The notes beneath the pieces were generated by a model. It had not been told where the DNA came from. It was given only the letters and a program-made list of their open reading frames with translations, and did not search any database. Of a DNA stretch of 64,000 nt, positions 30,714 through 39,558 are shown piece by piece. Origin of the DNA: CAYTZH01 sp964442285. GTDB taxonomy: Bacteria; Myxococcota_A; UBA9160; JAFDET01. Position numbers and translations under genes: made by a program. Location: positions 122,507 through 186,506 of the forward strand of contig CAYTZH010000003.1 in assembly GCA_964442285.1 (NCBI GenBank), in the 5' to 3' direction. Positions within the stretch are counted from its first letter, which is position 1. Each line of letters starts with the position of its first letter.

Positions 30714-31748
30714 ATGCAGGCCGACGTCCGTTCCCACGGACCCGAGATCCATCGCGGCGGCGAGATCCATCTGCACGGGCTGGGCCACGCCCATCCCGAG
30801 CCCGAGATCAGCAACGCCTTCCTCGAGGCGCTGGATATCGGCACCGACGAGGCCTGGATCCTCGAGCGCGTGGGCATCCGCAGCCGTCGGACCGTGCTCT
30901 CCCTGGACTACATCCGCGACACCCGCAACGCGGACCCGCGAGCCGCCGCCGACGCCAGCGTGGTGAGCAGCGCGGCGCTGGCGCGGCCCGCCGCGGAGCT
31001 GGCGCTGGCCCGCGCCGGACTCGGGCGGGCCGACGTGGGCCTCGTGGTCGCCGGCAGCTCCGCGCCCGAGACCTGCTCTCCGGCGGAGGCCTGCAACGTG
31101 GCGGCCGCCCTCGACCTGGACGTGCCGGCCTTCGACGTGAGCTCCGCCTGCACGAGCTTCTTCGCCCAGCTCCAGGCGCTCTGCTGGATGCGCCCGGAGG
31201 CCCTGCCGCGCTTCGTCCTGCTCGTGGTGCCGGAGACCATGACCCGGACGGTGGACTATCGGGACCGCGCCACCGCCGTGCTCTGGGGCGACGGCGCGGC
31301 CGCGGCGGTCGTGTCGACGCGGGAGCGCGGACGGGCGAGCATCACGGCGTCGGCCCTGGCCTCGCGACCGGCGGGGGCCGCCAAGGTGGTCGTGCCGCGG
31401 GCCGGCCACTTCCATCAGCAGGGGCAGGCGGTGCAGCGTTTCGCCATCGAGAAGACCACCGAGGGGCTCGCGCGGATCCGCGCGGAGCAGGACGACCCGG
31501 ATCGACCGCTCCACTTCGTCGGACACCAGGCGAACCTCCGCGTGCTCGAGGCGGTGTGCCGGCAGTGCGACGTGGCCCCCGAGCGCCACCACAGCAACCT
31601 CGAGGCCTTCGGCAACACGGGGGCGGCCGGCGCCCCGTCGGTGCTCTCCATGGCCTGGGACAAGTGGACCGCCCGCGACGACGTGGCCGTCGCGGGTGTC
31701 GGGTCCGGCCTCACCTGGGCCAGCTTCTTGGCGCACTTCCACGCATGA
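30714..31748 (+). CDS. 3-oxoacyl-ACP synthase III (KAS III) family condensing enzyme
   Basis: A 344-residue thiolase-fold enzyme. The catalytic triad is visible: Cys146 in SSACTSFFAQL, His271 in GHQANLRVLEA and Asn301 in AFGNTGAAG. Family members condense acyl-CoA with malonyl-ACP to start fatty-acid or polyketide chains, or make beta-keto/HMG-like products. The chosen ATG follows GAGGGGGG; an in-frame ATG 45 nt earlier lacks a site. First gene of a cassette with a carboxylase fused in one chain, overlapping it by ATGA, which suggests the carboxylase supplies its extender. Confidence 0.87.
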   Translation: MQADVRSHGPEIHRGGEIHLHGLGHAHPEPEISNAFLEALDIGTDEAWILERVGIRSRRTVLSLDYIRDTRNADPRAAADASVVSSAALARPAAELALARAGLGRADVGLVVAGSSAPETCSPAEACNVAAALDLDVPAFDVSSACTSFFAQLQALCWMRPEALPRFVLLVVPETMTRTVDYRDRATAVLWGDGAAAAVVSTRERGRASITASALASRPAGAAKVVVPRAGHFHQQGQAVQRFAIEKTTEGLARIRAEQDDPDRPLHFVGHQANLRVLEAVCRQCDVAPERHHSNLEAFGNTGAAGAPSVLSMAWDKWTARDDVAVAGVGSGLTWASFLAHFHA

Positions 31749-34700
31749 ACGCCGGACGTACCTTCACGCGGCTGGCCATCGCCAACCGGGGCGAGGCGGC
31801 GGTGCGCTGCATCCGCACGGTCAAGTCCCTGCGCGCCCGCGAGGGTTCGGACCTGCAGGTGCTGGCGCTCTACACCGAAGCGGAGCGCGACGCGGCTTTC
31901 GTGCGCCTGGCGGACGCCGCGGTCCCGCTGCTCGGTCACGCCGAGCCGGTGGCCGCGTACCTGGACGCGGACGCGGTCGTCGACGGCCTGCGCCGGCTGG
32001 GGGCCGACGCGGTCTGGCCCGGCTGGGGCTTCCTCTCCGAGGACGCCGCGTTCGCGGCGCGCATCCTCGAAGAGGGCGCCGTTTTCCTCGGGCCCTCCCC
32101 GGACGCGATGCGCACTCTCGGCGACAAGATCGCCGCCAAGCGCCTGGCCGAAGGCGTGGGCGTCCCGGTCATCCCCTGGAGCCTCGACCTGGCGGAGGCC
32201 GGGCCGGTGGGCTTTCCGCGGGTGCTCAAGGCGGCCGCCGGCGGCGGCGGTCGCGGCATCCGGCTGGTGTCGTCGCCCGCCGAACTCGACGACGCGATCC
32301 GTGCGGCCCGGGCCGAGGCCCAGTCGGCGTTCGGCGACGAGCGGCTCTTCGTCGAGCAGCGGATCGACCGGGGGCGCCACGTCGAGGTGCAGATCGCGGC
32401 CGACGGTCACGGCCACGTGCTGGCCCTGGGCTGTCGCGACTGCTCGGTGCAGCGCCGACACCAGAAGCTGATCGAAGAGGCACCGCCCCCGGGCCTCGGC
32501 CCGAGCCTCCTCGCGGATCTGGAGCAGGCCGCGATCAGCCTGGTTGCGAAGGTGGGCTACTGCGGCGTGGGCACGGTGGAGTTCCTGGTCCGCGACGGCG
32601 CCTACTCCTTCCTGGAGGTGAACCCGCGCCTGCAGGTGGAGCACCCCATCACCGAGGCCACCACCGGGGTCGACCTGGTGGAGCTGCAGATCCGGATCGC
32701 CCGGGGCGAGCGCCTGCCCGAGCGCGGCTATCCGCGGCGGGGCGCCGCCATCGAGGTGCGCCTGTGCGCCGAGGATCCGGACGCCGGCTTCCTGCCGGCG
32801 CCGGGGCGGGTGGCGCGGCTCGACCTGCCCTCGGGCCCCGGCGTGCGTGTCGATACGGGCGTCGCAGCCGGGGGCGCGGTCTCCCCCCACTTCGACTCGC
32901 TCGTGGCCAAGCTGATCGCCTGGGGCGAGGATCGCGACCAGGCCCGCGCCCGGCTGGCCTGCGCCCTCGGAGACCTCGAGGTGGTGCTCGAGGGCGGGGC
33001 CACCAACAAGGGCTTCCTGCTCGAGCTCCTCGACACGCCGGAGCTGCGCGCCGGAGGCGTCGACACGGCCTGGCTCGACCGCCGCACGCCCGGACCGCGA
33101 GCCCACGCGGAGGCCGCCCTGGCGGTGGCGGCGGCGCTCCTCTACCAGCGCCGGCGCGCCATCGCCCGCGCCGACTTCTTCGCCGACGGCGGCAGCGTCC
33201 TCGAGCGGGTGCCCTCGTCGGAGGGCCGCTCGATCGAGCTCGGTCATCGGGGTCACGCGTACGCCCTGCAGGTGTTCGCCGTGGGCTCGTGGACCTACCG
33301 GGTGCACCTCGATGGTCGCGTGCGCACCCTGCGCCTGGTGGAGGAGCGCCCCCACGTGGCGAGCGCCGTCTGGGACGGGCGACACCTCCGCGTGCTGCAC
33401 GACACGAGCGACGCCGGCCTGCGGGTCGAGGTCGAGGGCGTGGTGCATCACTTCGGGTGGGAGGCCGCGGGCCAGGTGCGCGCGGGGACGCCCGCCATGC
33501 TGGTGGCGCTGCACGTGGCGGAGGGCGACCGGGTCTCGGCGGGACAGCCGGTGGCGACGCTCGAAGCGATGAAGATCGAGATCGGCGTCGACGCGCCGGT
33601 GGCGGGGGTGGTGCGCGAGCTGCGGGCGAGAAGGGGCCAGCAGGTGGCTGCCGGCGACGTCCTGCTGGTGATCGAGCCCGACGAGGACGCGCAGACGCCG
33701 GCCGCCGAGCGACTGGCCTTCACGGACGAGCCCGACCCGCTGGCGCTGCTCTTCCGCGGCCTGGCGGACGCCGACGCCGCGCCGCCGGGCCTCCGCCACG
33801 CCGCGGTGATGGCCAGCGTGGAGGAGATCCGGCGCGTGCTCCTCGGCTACGACGCGGATCCCGCCCGCTGCGGGCGCCTGGTGGATCTGCTCGAGGCGCC
33901 CCTGCCGCCCGCGCTCTCGCCCGGTTTCCGGGCCCAGCTGGCGCTGGTGCGCCGCGAGCTCGTGGTCTTCGCCGACGTGGAGCAGCTCTTCGTGCGCTCG
34001 CCGCGGGCCTCGGTGGGCGGCGAGGGGGGACCCTCCAACGAGGCGCGCATGCGCATGCTGGCCCGGCGGATCCGGGTCGGCGGCGCCGGCCTGGCCGATT
34101 CCTTCCTGGAGCTGGTGGGCCGCGCCCTGGCGCACTACGGGGTGGCCGGGCTCGACCCCGGCCCCGTGCTCGAGCGGGCCGTGCTGCGGACGTTCGCGTC
34201 CCAGCGAGCGCCGGCGCTGCGCCACCGTCTCGTGGCGGCGATGCTCGAACGTCTCCTCGGCCTCGCCTCCGCCGGCGTGGACCTCTCCGGCGACGGTGCC
34301 CTGGCGGAGGCGCTGCCGCGGATCGCGGGTCTGCGCGGGCGGGTCCCCCACGCGGTCGCCGACCTGGCGGAGGAGGTGCGCTGGGTGCTCTTCGACCGGC
34401 CGGCCCTCGAGCGCCAGCTTCCGGCCGCGGTCGCCGACGGGGACCCGCTCGTGGACCACCTACGCCGGGTCTACGCGCCCCTGGAGCCGGTGCGCCACTC
34501 CCCCGAGCTCTTCGTGCTCCCCGACGGACGGGTGCTGCTCGCCGCGTCGACCCCGGCGTCGGACGTGGCGGCGGCGCTGGCGCGTCTGCGGGCGCTGGCG
34601 GACGCGGCGCGCGGCGCGGACGGCAGCCGCGGGGTGGACGCCCTCGAGCTGCGCCTGGAGGAAGAGACGGCTCCTGCCGACCCCGCGCCGTGGCGCGAGC

Positions 34701-37039
34701 GCGTGGCGGACGCGCTGGCCGCGGGGCTCCCGGCCGGCCGCTGCACGGTCTGGGGCCCCGGCGGCTGTCGTACCTGGGTGCGCGAGGGCAGCGGCGTGCG
34801 CCCCGCCTCCGATCTCCACGGCCTCCACCCCGAGACGGCCGCGCGCATCGACCTGGGCCGCCTGGCCCACTTCGAGCTGGAGCCCCTGGAGGCGCCGGAG
34901 GACGTCTACGCCTTCCACGGCCGCAGCCGCAGCCTGCCCGACGACGAGCGCATCTTCGTGATGGCGGAGATGCGGGCCGCCGGCGGGCCGGAGGTGACGC
35001 TCGCGATCCCCGCTTTCGAGCACGCCTTCAGCGAGGCGGCGCGGACCCTCCGCGCCCACCTCGGCCGTCGCGACGAGCGTCGACGCCTGCAGTGGAACCG
35101 CATCAGCGTCTTCGTCGCGCCCGAGTTCGTCCTGCCGCCGCACACCGCCGAAGAGCTGGCTCGGCGCCTCTTCCCGGCCACCCGCCACCTGGGCCTCGAT
35201 CGCGTGGTGGTCCGGCTGCGCCTGCTCGACCCTGCCCACCCGGAACGGCCCGCGCGTCCCTTCGAGGTGGTCATCAGCGATCCTACCGGCGGTCGCATGG
35301 AGATCGCCTGGCGGGAGCCGCGGCGGACGCCCCTCGAGCCGGCCGGGGCCTACCAGCGGCGCCTGGTGGAGGCCCGCCGTCGCGGCCTGGTGTATCCGTA
35401 CGAGATCGTCCGGCTCCTCACGCGCGGCGGGGATCTCCCGCCCGGGCGCTTCGAGGAGTACGATCTCGACCCGCACGCGGCGGCGCCCCGCGCCGTCCCG
35501 GTGACGCGGCCGTACGGCGAGAACCGCTGCGGCATCGTCCTGGGCGTGATCGAGACCCCCACCGAGAAGGTGCCCGAGGGCATGCGGCGCGTACTCGTGC
35601 TCTCGGATCCCACCCGGGCCATGGGCTCCCTCGGTACGGCCGAGTGCGATCGGGTGGTGGCCGCGCTCGACCTGGCTGCGTCCCTGGGCGTGCCGGTGGA
35701 GTGGGTCCCGGTCTCGAGCGGGGCGCGCATCGCCATGGACAGCGGCACCGAGAACCTGGACGCCACCGCGCGGGTGGTGCGACGCATCGTCCACTTCACC
35801 CAGGCCGGGGGCACGATCCACGTGATCGTGCACGGCGTGAACGTCGGCGCCCAGAGCTACTGGAACGCCCTGGCGACCATGCTCCCCCACTGCCGCGGAG
35901 CGCTGGTGATGACGCCCGGCGGCTCCATGGTGCTCACGGGACGGGCGGCGCTGATCGCGTCGGGCGGCGTGGCGGCCGAGGACGAGCTCGCCATCGGGGG
36001 CTACGAGCGGGTGATGGGTCCCAACGGCGAGGCCCAGTACCCCGCGTCCGACCTGCCCGACGCCTTCCGCCGGCTCTACGACCACTATCGCTACACCTAC
36101 GTGGTGCCGGGCGAGGCCGGTCCGCGGCCGGCCGCGAGCGCCGATCCGCCCGAGCGCGACGTGCGGGACACGGCGTGCGGGGAGAATGCCGGGATCGCCC
36201 GGGTGGGCGAGATCTTCGATCCGGCGAGCAATCCCGACCGCAAGCGCCCCTTCCCCATGCGCGCGCTGATGGAGGCGGTGGCCGACCGGGACGGCGGCTG
36301 GCTGGAGCGCTGGCCCGGCTGGGTGGGCGCCGAGACGGCCATCGTCTGGGATGCCCACCTCGGCGGACGGCCCGTCTGCCTGATCGGGATCGAGAGCCGC
36401 AACGTCGAGCGGGAGGGCTACCGCTCTCCCGACGGACCCGATCGCTGGACCGGCGGCACGCTCTTCCCCCTGTCGTCGAAGAAGCTCGCCCGCGCCCTCA
36501 ACGCGGCGGATGGCAACCGACCCGTGGTCGTGCTGGCGAACCTGTCGGGCTTCGACGGCTCGCCCGAGAGCATGCGCAAGCTGCAGCTGGAGCACGGCGC
36601 CGAGATCGCCCGGGCCGTGGTGAACTTCCGCGGTCCGATCCTTTTCTGTGTCGTCTCCCGCTACCACGGCGGCGCCTACGTGGTGTTCTCGAAGGCCCTG
36701 AACCCGGGCCTCGAGGCCTCCGCCCTGACGGGCTCCTTCGCCTCCGTGATCGGCGGGGGGCCGGCTGCGGCGGTGGTCTTCGGTCGGGAGGCCCGAGCCC
36801 GGGCCGCCGCGGATCCGCGGCTCGCGGGCCTGGAGGGCGAGTCGCGGGAGCGCCGCTTCCAGGAGGTGGTGCTCGAGAAGCAGGCCGGGATCGCGGCGGA
36901 GTTCGAGGCGGTGCACACGGTGGAGCGGGCCCGGACGGTGGGGAGCCTGGACCGGATCGTGGCGCCGGAGGCCCTGCGCCCCCATCTGATCGCCTCCCTG
37001 GGCCGCCGGGCCGGCGCCGGGTCGGAGCCGAGCCGATGA
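31745..37039 (+). CDS. Single-chain (eukaryote-like) acyl-CoA carboxylase
   Basis: A 1764-residue fusion that would by itself carboxylate an acyl-CoA (acetyl-CoA to malonyl-CoA is likely). Order: biotin carboxylase (residues 1 to about 460, LEVNPRLQVEHP and the glycine loop AAAGGGGRGI), a linker, the biotin domain with Lys610 in LEAMKIEI, a long central region of about 540 residues, and a carboxyltransferase from about 1190 (YGENRCGIVLG, SSGARIAMDSG, MTPGGSMVLTG, LANLSGFDGS). Ordinary bacterial enzymes use four separate subunits. The central region and the CT lead-in resemble eukaryotic ACC rather than a simple alpha-beta fusion. Overlaps both neighbours by ATGA. Confidence 0.87.
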   Translation: MNAGRTFTRLAIANRGEAAVRCIRTVKSLRAREGSDLQVLALYTEAERDAAFVRLADAAVPLLGHAEPVAAYLDADAVVDGLRRLGADAVWPGWGFLSEDAAFAARILEEGAVFLGPSPDAMRTLGDKIAAKRLAEGVGVPVIPWSLDLAEAGPVGFPRVLKAAAGGGGRGIRLVSSPAELDDAIRAARAEAQSAFGDERLFVEQRIDRGRHVEVQIAADGHGHVLALGCRDCSVQRRHQKLIEEAPPPGLGPSLLADLEQAAISLVAKVGYCGVGTVEFLVRDGAYSFLEVNPRLQVEHPITEATTGVDLVELQIRIARGERLPERGYPRRGAAIEVRLCAEDPDAGFLPAPGRVARLDLPSGPGVRVDTGVAAGGAVSPHFDSLVAKLIAWGEDRDQARARLACALGDLEVVLEGGATNKGFLLELLDTPELRAGGVDTAWLDRRTPGPRAHAEAALAVAAALLYQRRRAIARADFFADGGSVLERVPSSEGRSIELGHRGHAYALQVFAVGSWTYRVHLDGRVRTLRLVEERPHVASAVWDGRHLRVLHDTSDAGLRVEVEGVVHHFGWEAAGQVRAGTPAMLVALHVAEGDRVSAGQPVATLEAMKIEIGVDAPVAGVVRELRARRGQQVAAGDVLLVIEPDEDAQTPAAERLAFTDEPDPLALLFRGLADADAAPPGLRHAAVMASVEEIRRVLLGYDADPARCGRLVDLLEAPLPPALSPGFRAQLALVRRELVVFADVEQLFVRSPRASVGGEGGPSNEARMRMLARRIRVGGAGLADSFLELVGRALAHYGVAGLDPGPVLERAVLRTFASQRAPALRHRLVAAMLERLLGLASAGVDLSGDGALAEALPRIAGLRGRVPHAVADLAEEVRWVLFDRPALERQLPAAVADGDPLVDHLRRVYAPLEPVRHSPELFVLPDGRVLLAASTPASDVAAALARLRALADAARGADGSRGVDALELRLEEETAPADPAPWRERVADALAAGLPAGRCTVWGPGGCRTWVREGSGVRPASDLHGLHPETAARIDLGRLAHFELEPLEAPEDVYAFHGRSRSLPDDERIFVMAEMRAAGGPEVTLAIPAFEHAFSEAARTLRAHLGRRDERRRLQWNRISVFVAPEFVLPPHTAEELARRLFPATRHLGLDRVVVRLRLLDPAHPERPARPFEVVISDPTGGRMEIAWREPRRTPLEPAGAYQRRLVEARRRGLVYPYEIVRLLTRGGDLPPGRFEEYDLDPHAAAPRAVPVTRPYGENRCGIVLGVIETPTEKVPEGMRRVLVLSDPTRAMGSLGTAECDRVVAALDLAASLGVPVEWVPVSSGARIAMDSGTENLDATARVVRRIVHFTQAGGTIHVIVHGVNVGAQSYWNALATMLPHCRGALVMTPGGSMVLTGRAALIASGGVAAEDELAIGGYERVMGPNGEAQYPASDLPDAFRRLYDHYRYTYVVPGEAGPRPAASADPPERDVRDTACGENAGIARVGEIFDPASNPDRKRPFPMRALMEAVADRDGGWLERWPGWVGAETAIVWDAHLGGRPVCLIGIESRNVEREGYRSPDGPDRWTGGTLFPLSSKKLARALNAADGNRPVVVLANLSGFDGSPESMRKLQLEHGAEIARAVVNFRGPILFCVVSRYHGGAYVVFSKALNPGLEASALTGSFASVIGGGPAAAVVFGREARARAAADPRLAGLEGESRERRFQEVVLEKQAGIAAEFEAVHTVERARTVGSLDRIVAPEALRPHLIASLGRRAGAGSEPSR

Positions 37040-37716
37040 GCGCGACGCGGACGCTGCACTTCTATCTCGACTTCATCTCGTCCAACGCCTACCTCGCCTG
37101 GGAGGCCCTGCGCCGGCGGCCCGACGCAGACGGCCTGCGCCTCGAGCCGGTGCCCGTCCTCTTTGCCGGTCTGCTGGAGGCCCACGGGACCCTCGGTCCC
37201 GCCGAGATCCCCGCCAAGCGCAACTGGATGCTCCGCAACACCCTGCGCAAGGCCCGGCTGCTGGGGGTCCCCCTGGAGCCGCCGCAGCACCATCCGTTCA
37301 ATCCGCTCCTCTCCCTGCGGGTGGCCTCCCTGCCGGGTCCGCTGCCCGAGCGACAGGAGCTGGTGTCGGGCCTGTTCCGGGCGGTCTGGGCGCAGGGCCT
37401 GCACGTGAGCGAGCCGGAGGTCGTGGCGCGGGTGGCCACGGAGGTGGGTCTCGACGGGCCGGCCCGGGTCGCCGAGGCCCAGCGGCCGGCCGCCAAGGAG
37501 CGCCTGCGCGCCCAGACCGACGCCGCGATCGCCGCCGGGGTCTTCGGAGTGCCCAGCATGATCGTCGACGGCGAGCTCTTCTGGGGCTACGACGACCTGC
37601 CCTACCTCGAGGCCCTCCTGGAGGGTCGCGACGCCCTCGACCCGGCCGCGCTGGAGCGCTGGCGGGCGCGGACGGTGGCCCCCTCCGCCCAGCGTCGGCA
37701 GATGCGCGGGGGCTGA
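37036..37716 (+). CDS. DsbA-family isomerase-like protein (2-hydroxychromene-2-carboxylate isomerase type)
   Basis: A 226-residue thioredoxin-fold (GST kappa/DsbA-like) protein. The start HFYLDFISSNAYLAWEAL matches the DFxS-x-Y-L motif in which a Ser replaces the Dsb cysteine; GVFGVPSMIVDGELFWGYDDLPYLE is the cis-Pro region of the family. Relatives use glutathione to isomerise aromatic catabolites, but the natural substrate here is unknown. The ATG overlaps the carboxylase stop (ATGA), so it belongs to the KAS III cassette. Confidence 0.83.
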   Translation: MSATRTLHFYLDFISSNAYLAWEALRRRPDADGLRLEPVPVLFAGLLEAHGTLGPAEIPAKRNWMLRNTLRKARLLGVPLEPPQHHPFNPLLSLRVASLPGPLPERQELVSGLFRAVWAQGLHVSEPEVVARVATEVGLDGPARVAEAQRPAAKERLRAQTDAAIAAGVFGVPSMIVDGELFWGYDDLPYLEALLEGRDALDPAALERWRARTVAPSAQRRQMRGG

Positions 37717-37757
37717 GTCCCCTCAAGCCGCCCGGACGCCGCACCGATTCCGGTGTC

Positions 37758-38084
37758 ATGCGGACGGTCCCGCGTCGCTCTCCCGCGCTGGTGGTGCTGG
37801 CCACCCTGGCCTGCTTCCTCGGCGGCCCCTTCCTCGGTCTCGCCCTGACCGAGGTGGCGGGCACGAGCTCCTTCGCCGCCCAGGCCGCCAGCTTCTTCGC
37901 CTTCCTGCTCAGCCTCTTCGGCGGGATGCTCCTCTGGTTCGGCTTCGCGGTGGTGCTGCTGGTGCCCCGCTTCCTGTGGTGGGCGGGGCGATGGCGCTCT
38001 ATGCCGCCGTCGGCGCCCTGTACGGGGGGGCTGCTCTGGCGCCTCGCCCACCAGGGCTACCTGCCGTTCCCCGAGCCGCAGTAG
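37758..38084 (+). CDS. Small membrane protein with a locally scrambled frame
   Basis: A 108-residue frame with two hydrophobic segments (ALVVLATLACFLGGPFLGLAL and FFAFLLSLFGGMLLWFGFAVVLLV). Between 37989 and 38028 the reading becomes Pro/Arg/Ser-rich (RWRSMPPSAPCTGG), whereas the +1 frame there reads AMALYAAVGALYGG, which continues the membrane pattern, and the original frame resumes with LLWRLAHQGYLP. Two compensating one-base indels in G runs (37981-37988 and 38024-38030) would explain this. Function unknown. Confidence 0.6.
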   Translation: MRTVPRRSPALVVLATLACFLGGPFLGLALTEVAGTSSFAAQAASFFAFLLSLFGGMLLWFGFAVVLLVPRFLWWAGRWRSMPPSAPCTGGLLWRLAHQGYLPFPEPQ

Positions 38085-38117
38085 GCGGGCTGCGTTTTCC
38101 CGACGGCGCGCCGCGGG

Positions 38118-38123
38118 TAGCCT
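38118..38123 (+). promoter_or_regulatory. Leaderless-type -10 (TAGCCT) of the 38132 lipoprotein gene
   Basis: TAGCCT, 8 nt, then ATG; no ribosome-binding site. Confidence 0.45.
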
Positions 38124-38131
38124 GTGCCTCC

Positions 38132-38605
38132 ATGCGCCGCCGCCGCCCCATCGCGCTGGCCCTGCTCGCGTTGCTCGCCCCGCTCGCCTGCGGCGGTCCC
38201 GTGGGGCCGCTGGCGGGCGGTCGGCTGCGGGGCGAGACCCACAAGGGCCCCGTGGAGAGCTGGGACTTCGCCGCCCCGGTGGAGACGATCCAGCTCGAGA
38301 CCCGGCCCGAAGACCCGCACTCGGTCAACGTCTGGAGCGCGACCGTGGAGGGGCGGCTCTACGTGCCATCCTCGATGATCCTGGGCCCCGAGACCCCGAC
38401 CGAGCGCGCCTGGGTGCGGCACGCGACCGACGATCCGCGCGTCCGGCTGCGGATCGATGGCACGATCTACGCGGCCGAGGCCCGGCGGGTGGAGGGCGTT
38501 GAGTACGAAGCCGCGCTCGCCGCGCTCGACCGGAAGTACGCGCAGGACCCGGCCGGGCGGGATGGCTCCCGGGAGATCTGGATCTTCCGGATCCATCCCC
38601 GCTAG
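38132..38605 (+). CDS. Hypothetical lipoprotein with split-barrel-like domain
   Basis: A 157-residue protein with a classic lipoprotein signal (MRRRRPIALALLALLAPLACGG). The mature part has a beta-barrel rhythm: SVNVWSATVEGRLYVPSSMIL, TERAWVRHATDDPRVRLRIDGTIY and EIWIFRIHPR. This resembles the pyridoxamine-oxidase/deazaflavin-nitroreductase-like split barrel, but no cofactor motif is certain. The ATG is 8 nt behind TAGCCT. No operon partner. Confidence 0.7.
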   Translation: MRRRRPIALALLALLAPLACGGPVGPLAGGRLRGETHKGPVESWDFAAPVETIQLETRPEDPHSVNVWSATVEGRLYVPSSMILGPETPTERAWVRHATDDPRVRLRIDGTIYAAEARRVEGVEYEAALAALDRKYAQDPAGRDGSREIWIFRIHPR

Positions 38606-38639
38606 CCGCGACGCGGTGCTCGCCGATCTCGACCCGGGG

Positions 38640-38828
38640 TCAGCGGATCCAGAGGCCGCCCCAGAAGAAGGCGGCGAGCTCGTCCATGCCCTCGAGCTCC
38701 GGCGGCACGGGACCCGCGCCGGAGGCGGCCTGGGCAGCCTGGCGGATCTCGGCCTCGCGCTCGATGGACGCGTAGAGCTCGTCCCAGGTCTCGTTCGAAT
38801 CGTCGAGGCTGATCTCGAAGCTCGCCAT
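38640..38828 (-). CDS. Small acidic hypothetical protein
   Basis: A 62-residue protein with a good GGGAGGGG ribosome-binding site. It is acidic, with a helical centre (NETWDELYASIEREAEIRQAAQ) and an aromatic tail FFWGGLWIR. No family is recognised. Three 18-bp tandem repeats lie 53 bp upstream, in its promoter region. Confidence 0.6.
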   Translation of the reverse strand: MASFEISLDDSNETWDELYASIEREAEIRQAAQAASGAGPVPPELEGMDELAAFFWGGLWIR

Positions 38829-38880
38829 GCGGACCCCTCCCTGCGCTGCGCCGCCTCGAGCGTGCGTCCGAGGATGCACC

Positions 38881-38934
38881 GAGTGCGGCTGCCCGACTGA
38901 GTGCGGCTGCCCGACGGAGTGCGGCTGCCCGACG
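38881..38934. repeat. Three 18-bp tandem repeats
   Basis: Units GAGTGCGGCTGCCCGACT / GACG / GACG variants at 38881-38898, 38899-38916 and 38917-38934 (the last base of the first copy differs), followed by further degenerate CCCGACNGA phrases up to about 38970. The array lies upstream of the 62-residue gene and encodes no protein. The rest of the 266-bp interval to 39094 shows nothing else I can identify. Confidence 0.85.
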
Positions 38935-39094
38935 GACCCCCGACGGACCGCGGGTGCCCGACTGGGCGGCACCCGTGCCGACCATCGGGGCAGCTGCAGG
39001 CCCCTGCTCCGATCATACGACCTCCGACGACGGAGCGGGGCTTCGAAATCGAGCTGACTGCACGTCCCGTGCCGCGAATCGGCCCCGGCGGGGA

Positions 39095-39553
39095 TCAGGT
39101 GGGAGCGGGCTCGATCTCCACCCAGCGGGCCGTGGCCGACGTGAGCAGCTCGTCGCGCGCGTCCACGATCTCTCCGCGCACGAAGATGCTACGGCCCTCG
39201 CGACGCTCCACCCGGGCGCGCACCCGCAGCGGCTGTGTCGTCGGTGCGGGACGCCGGTAGCGCAGCTGGAGGTCTGCCGTGGCGACGTTCGGAAACGGGC
39301 GATCCATCCCGGTGTCCCGGGCCGCGTGGACGGCCATGCCCATGGCCTCGTCGAGGAGCGCGGCCTGGATGCCGCCGTGGATCACGCCGGGCACACCCTG
39401 CCAGTGGTCGCACGCGGGGATGCGGCACTCGACGGCGCGATCGGCGTGGACGCGGAAGACGAGCTGGAGTCCGACCGGGTTGTGGGGGCTGCAGTCGAAG
39501 CAGAGGTTCTCGGGCTCGTCGTTGACGAGCACCCGCACGATCTCCTCGTCCAC
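39095..39553 (-). CDS. Hotdog-fold thioesterase, PaaI family
   Basis: A 152-residue hotdog protein with the PaaI/ThioII signature VIHGGIQAALLDEAMGMA, preceded by CFDCSPHNPVGLQLVF and followed by LQLRYRRPAPTTQPLRV. It would hydrolyse acyl- or aryl-CoA. The GTG start lies 5 nt after the upstream PPOX gene stop on the same strand, so the two form an operon. The gene stop is TGA at 39095. Confidence 0.82.
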   Translation of the reverse strand: MDEEIVRVLVNDEPENLCFDCSPHNPVGLQLVFRVHADRAVECRIPACDHWQGVPGVIHGGIQAALLDEAMGMAVHAARDTGMDRPFPNVATADLQLRYRRPAPTTQPLRVRARVERREGRSIFVRGEIVDARDELLTSATARWVEIEPAPT

Positions 39554-39558
39554 GGGGC

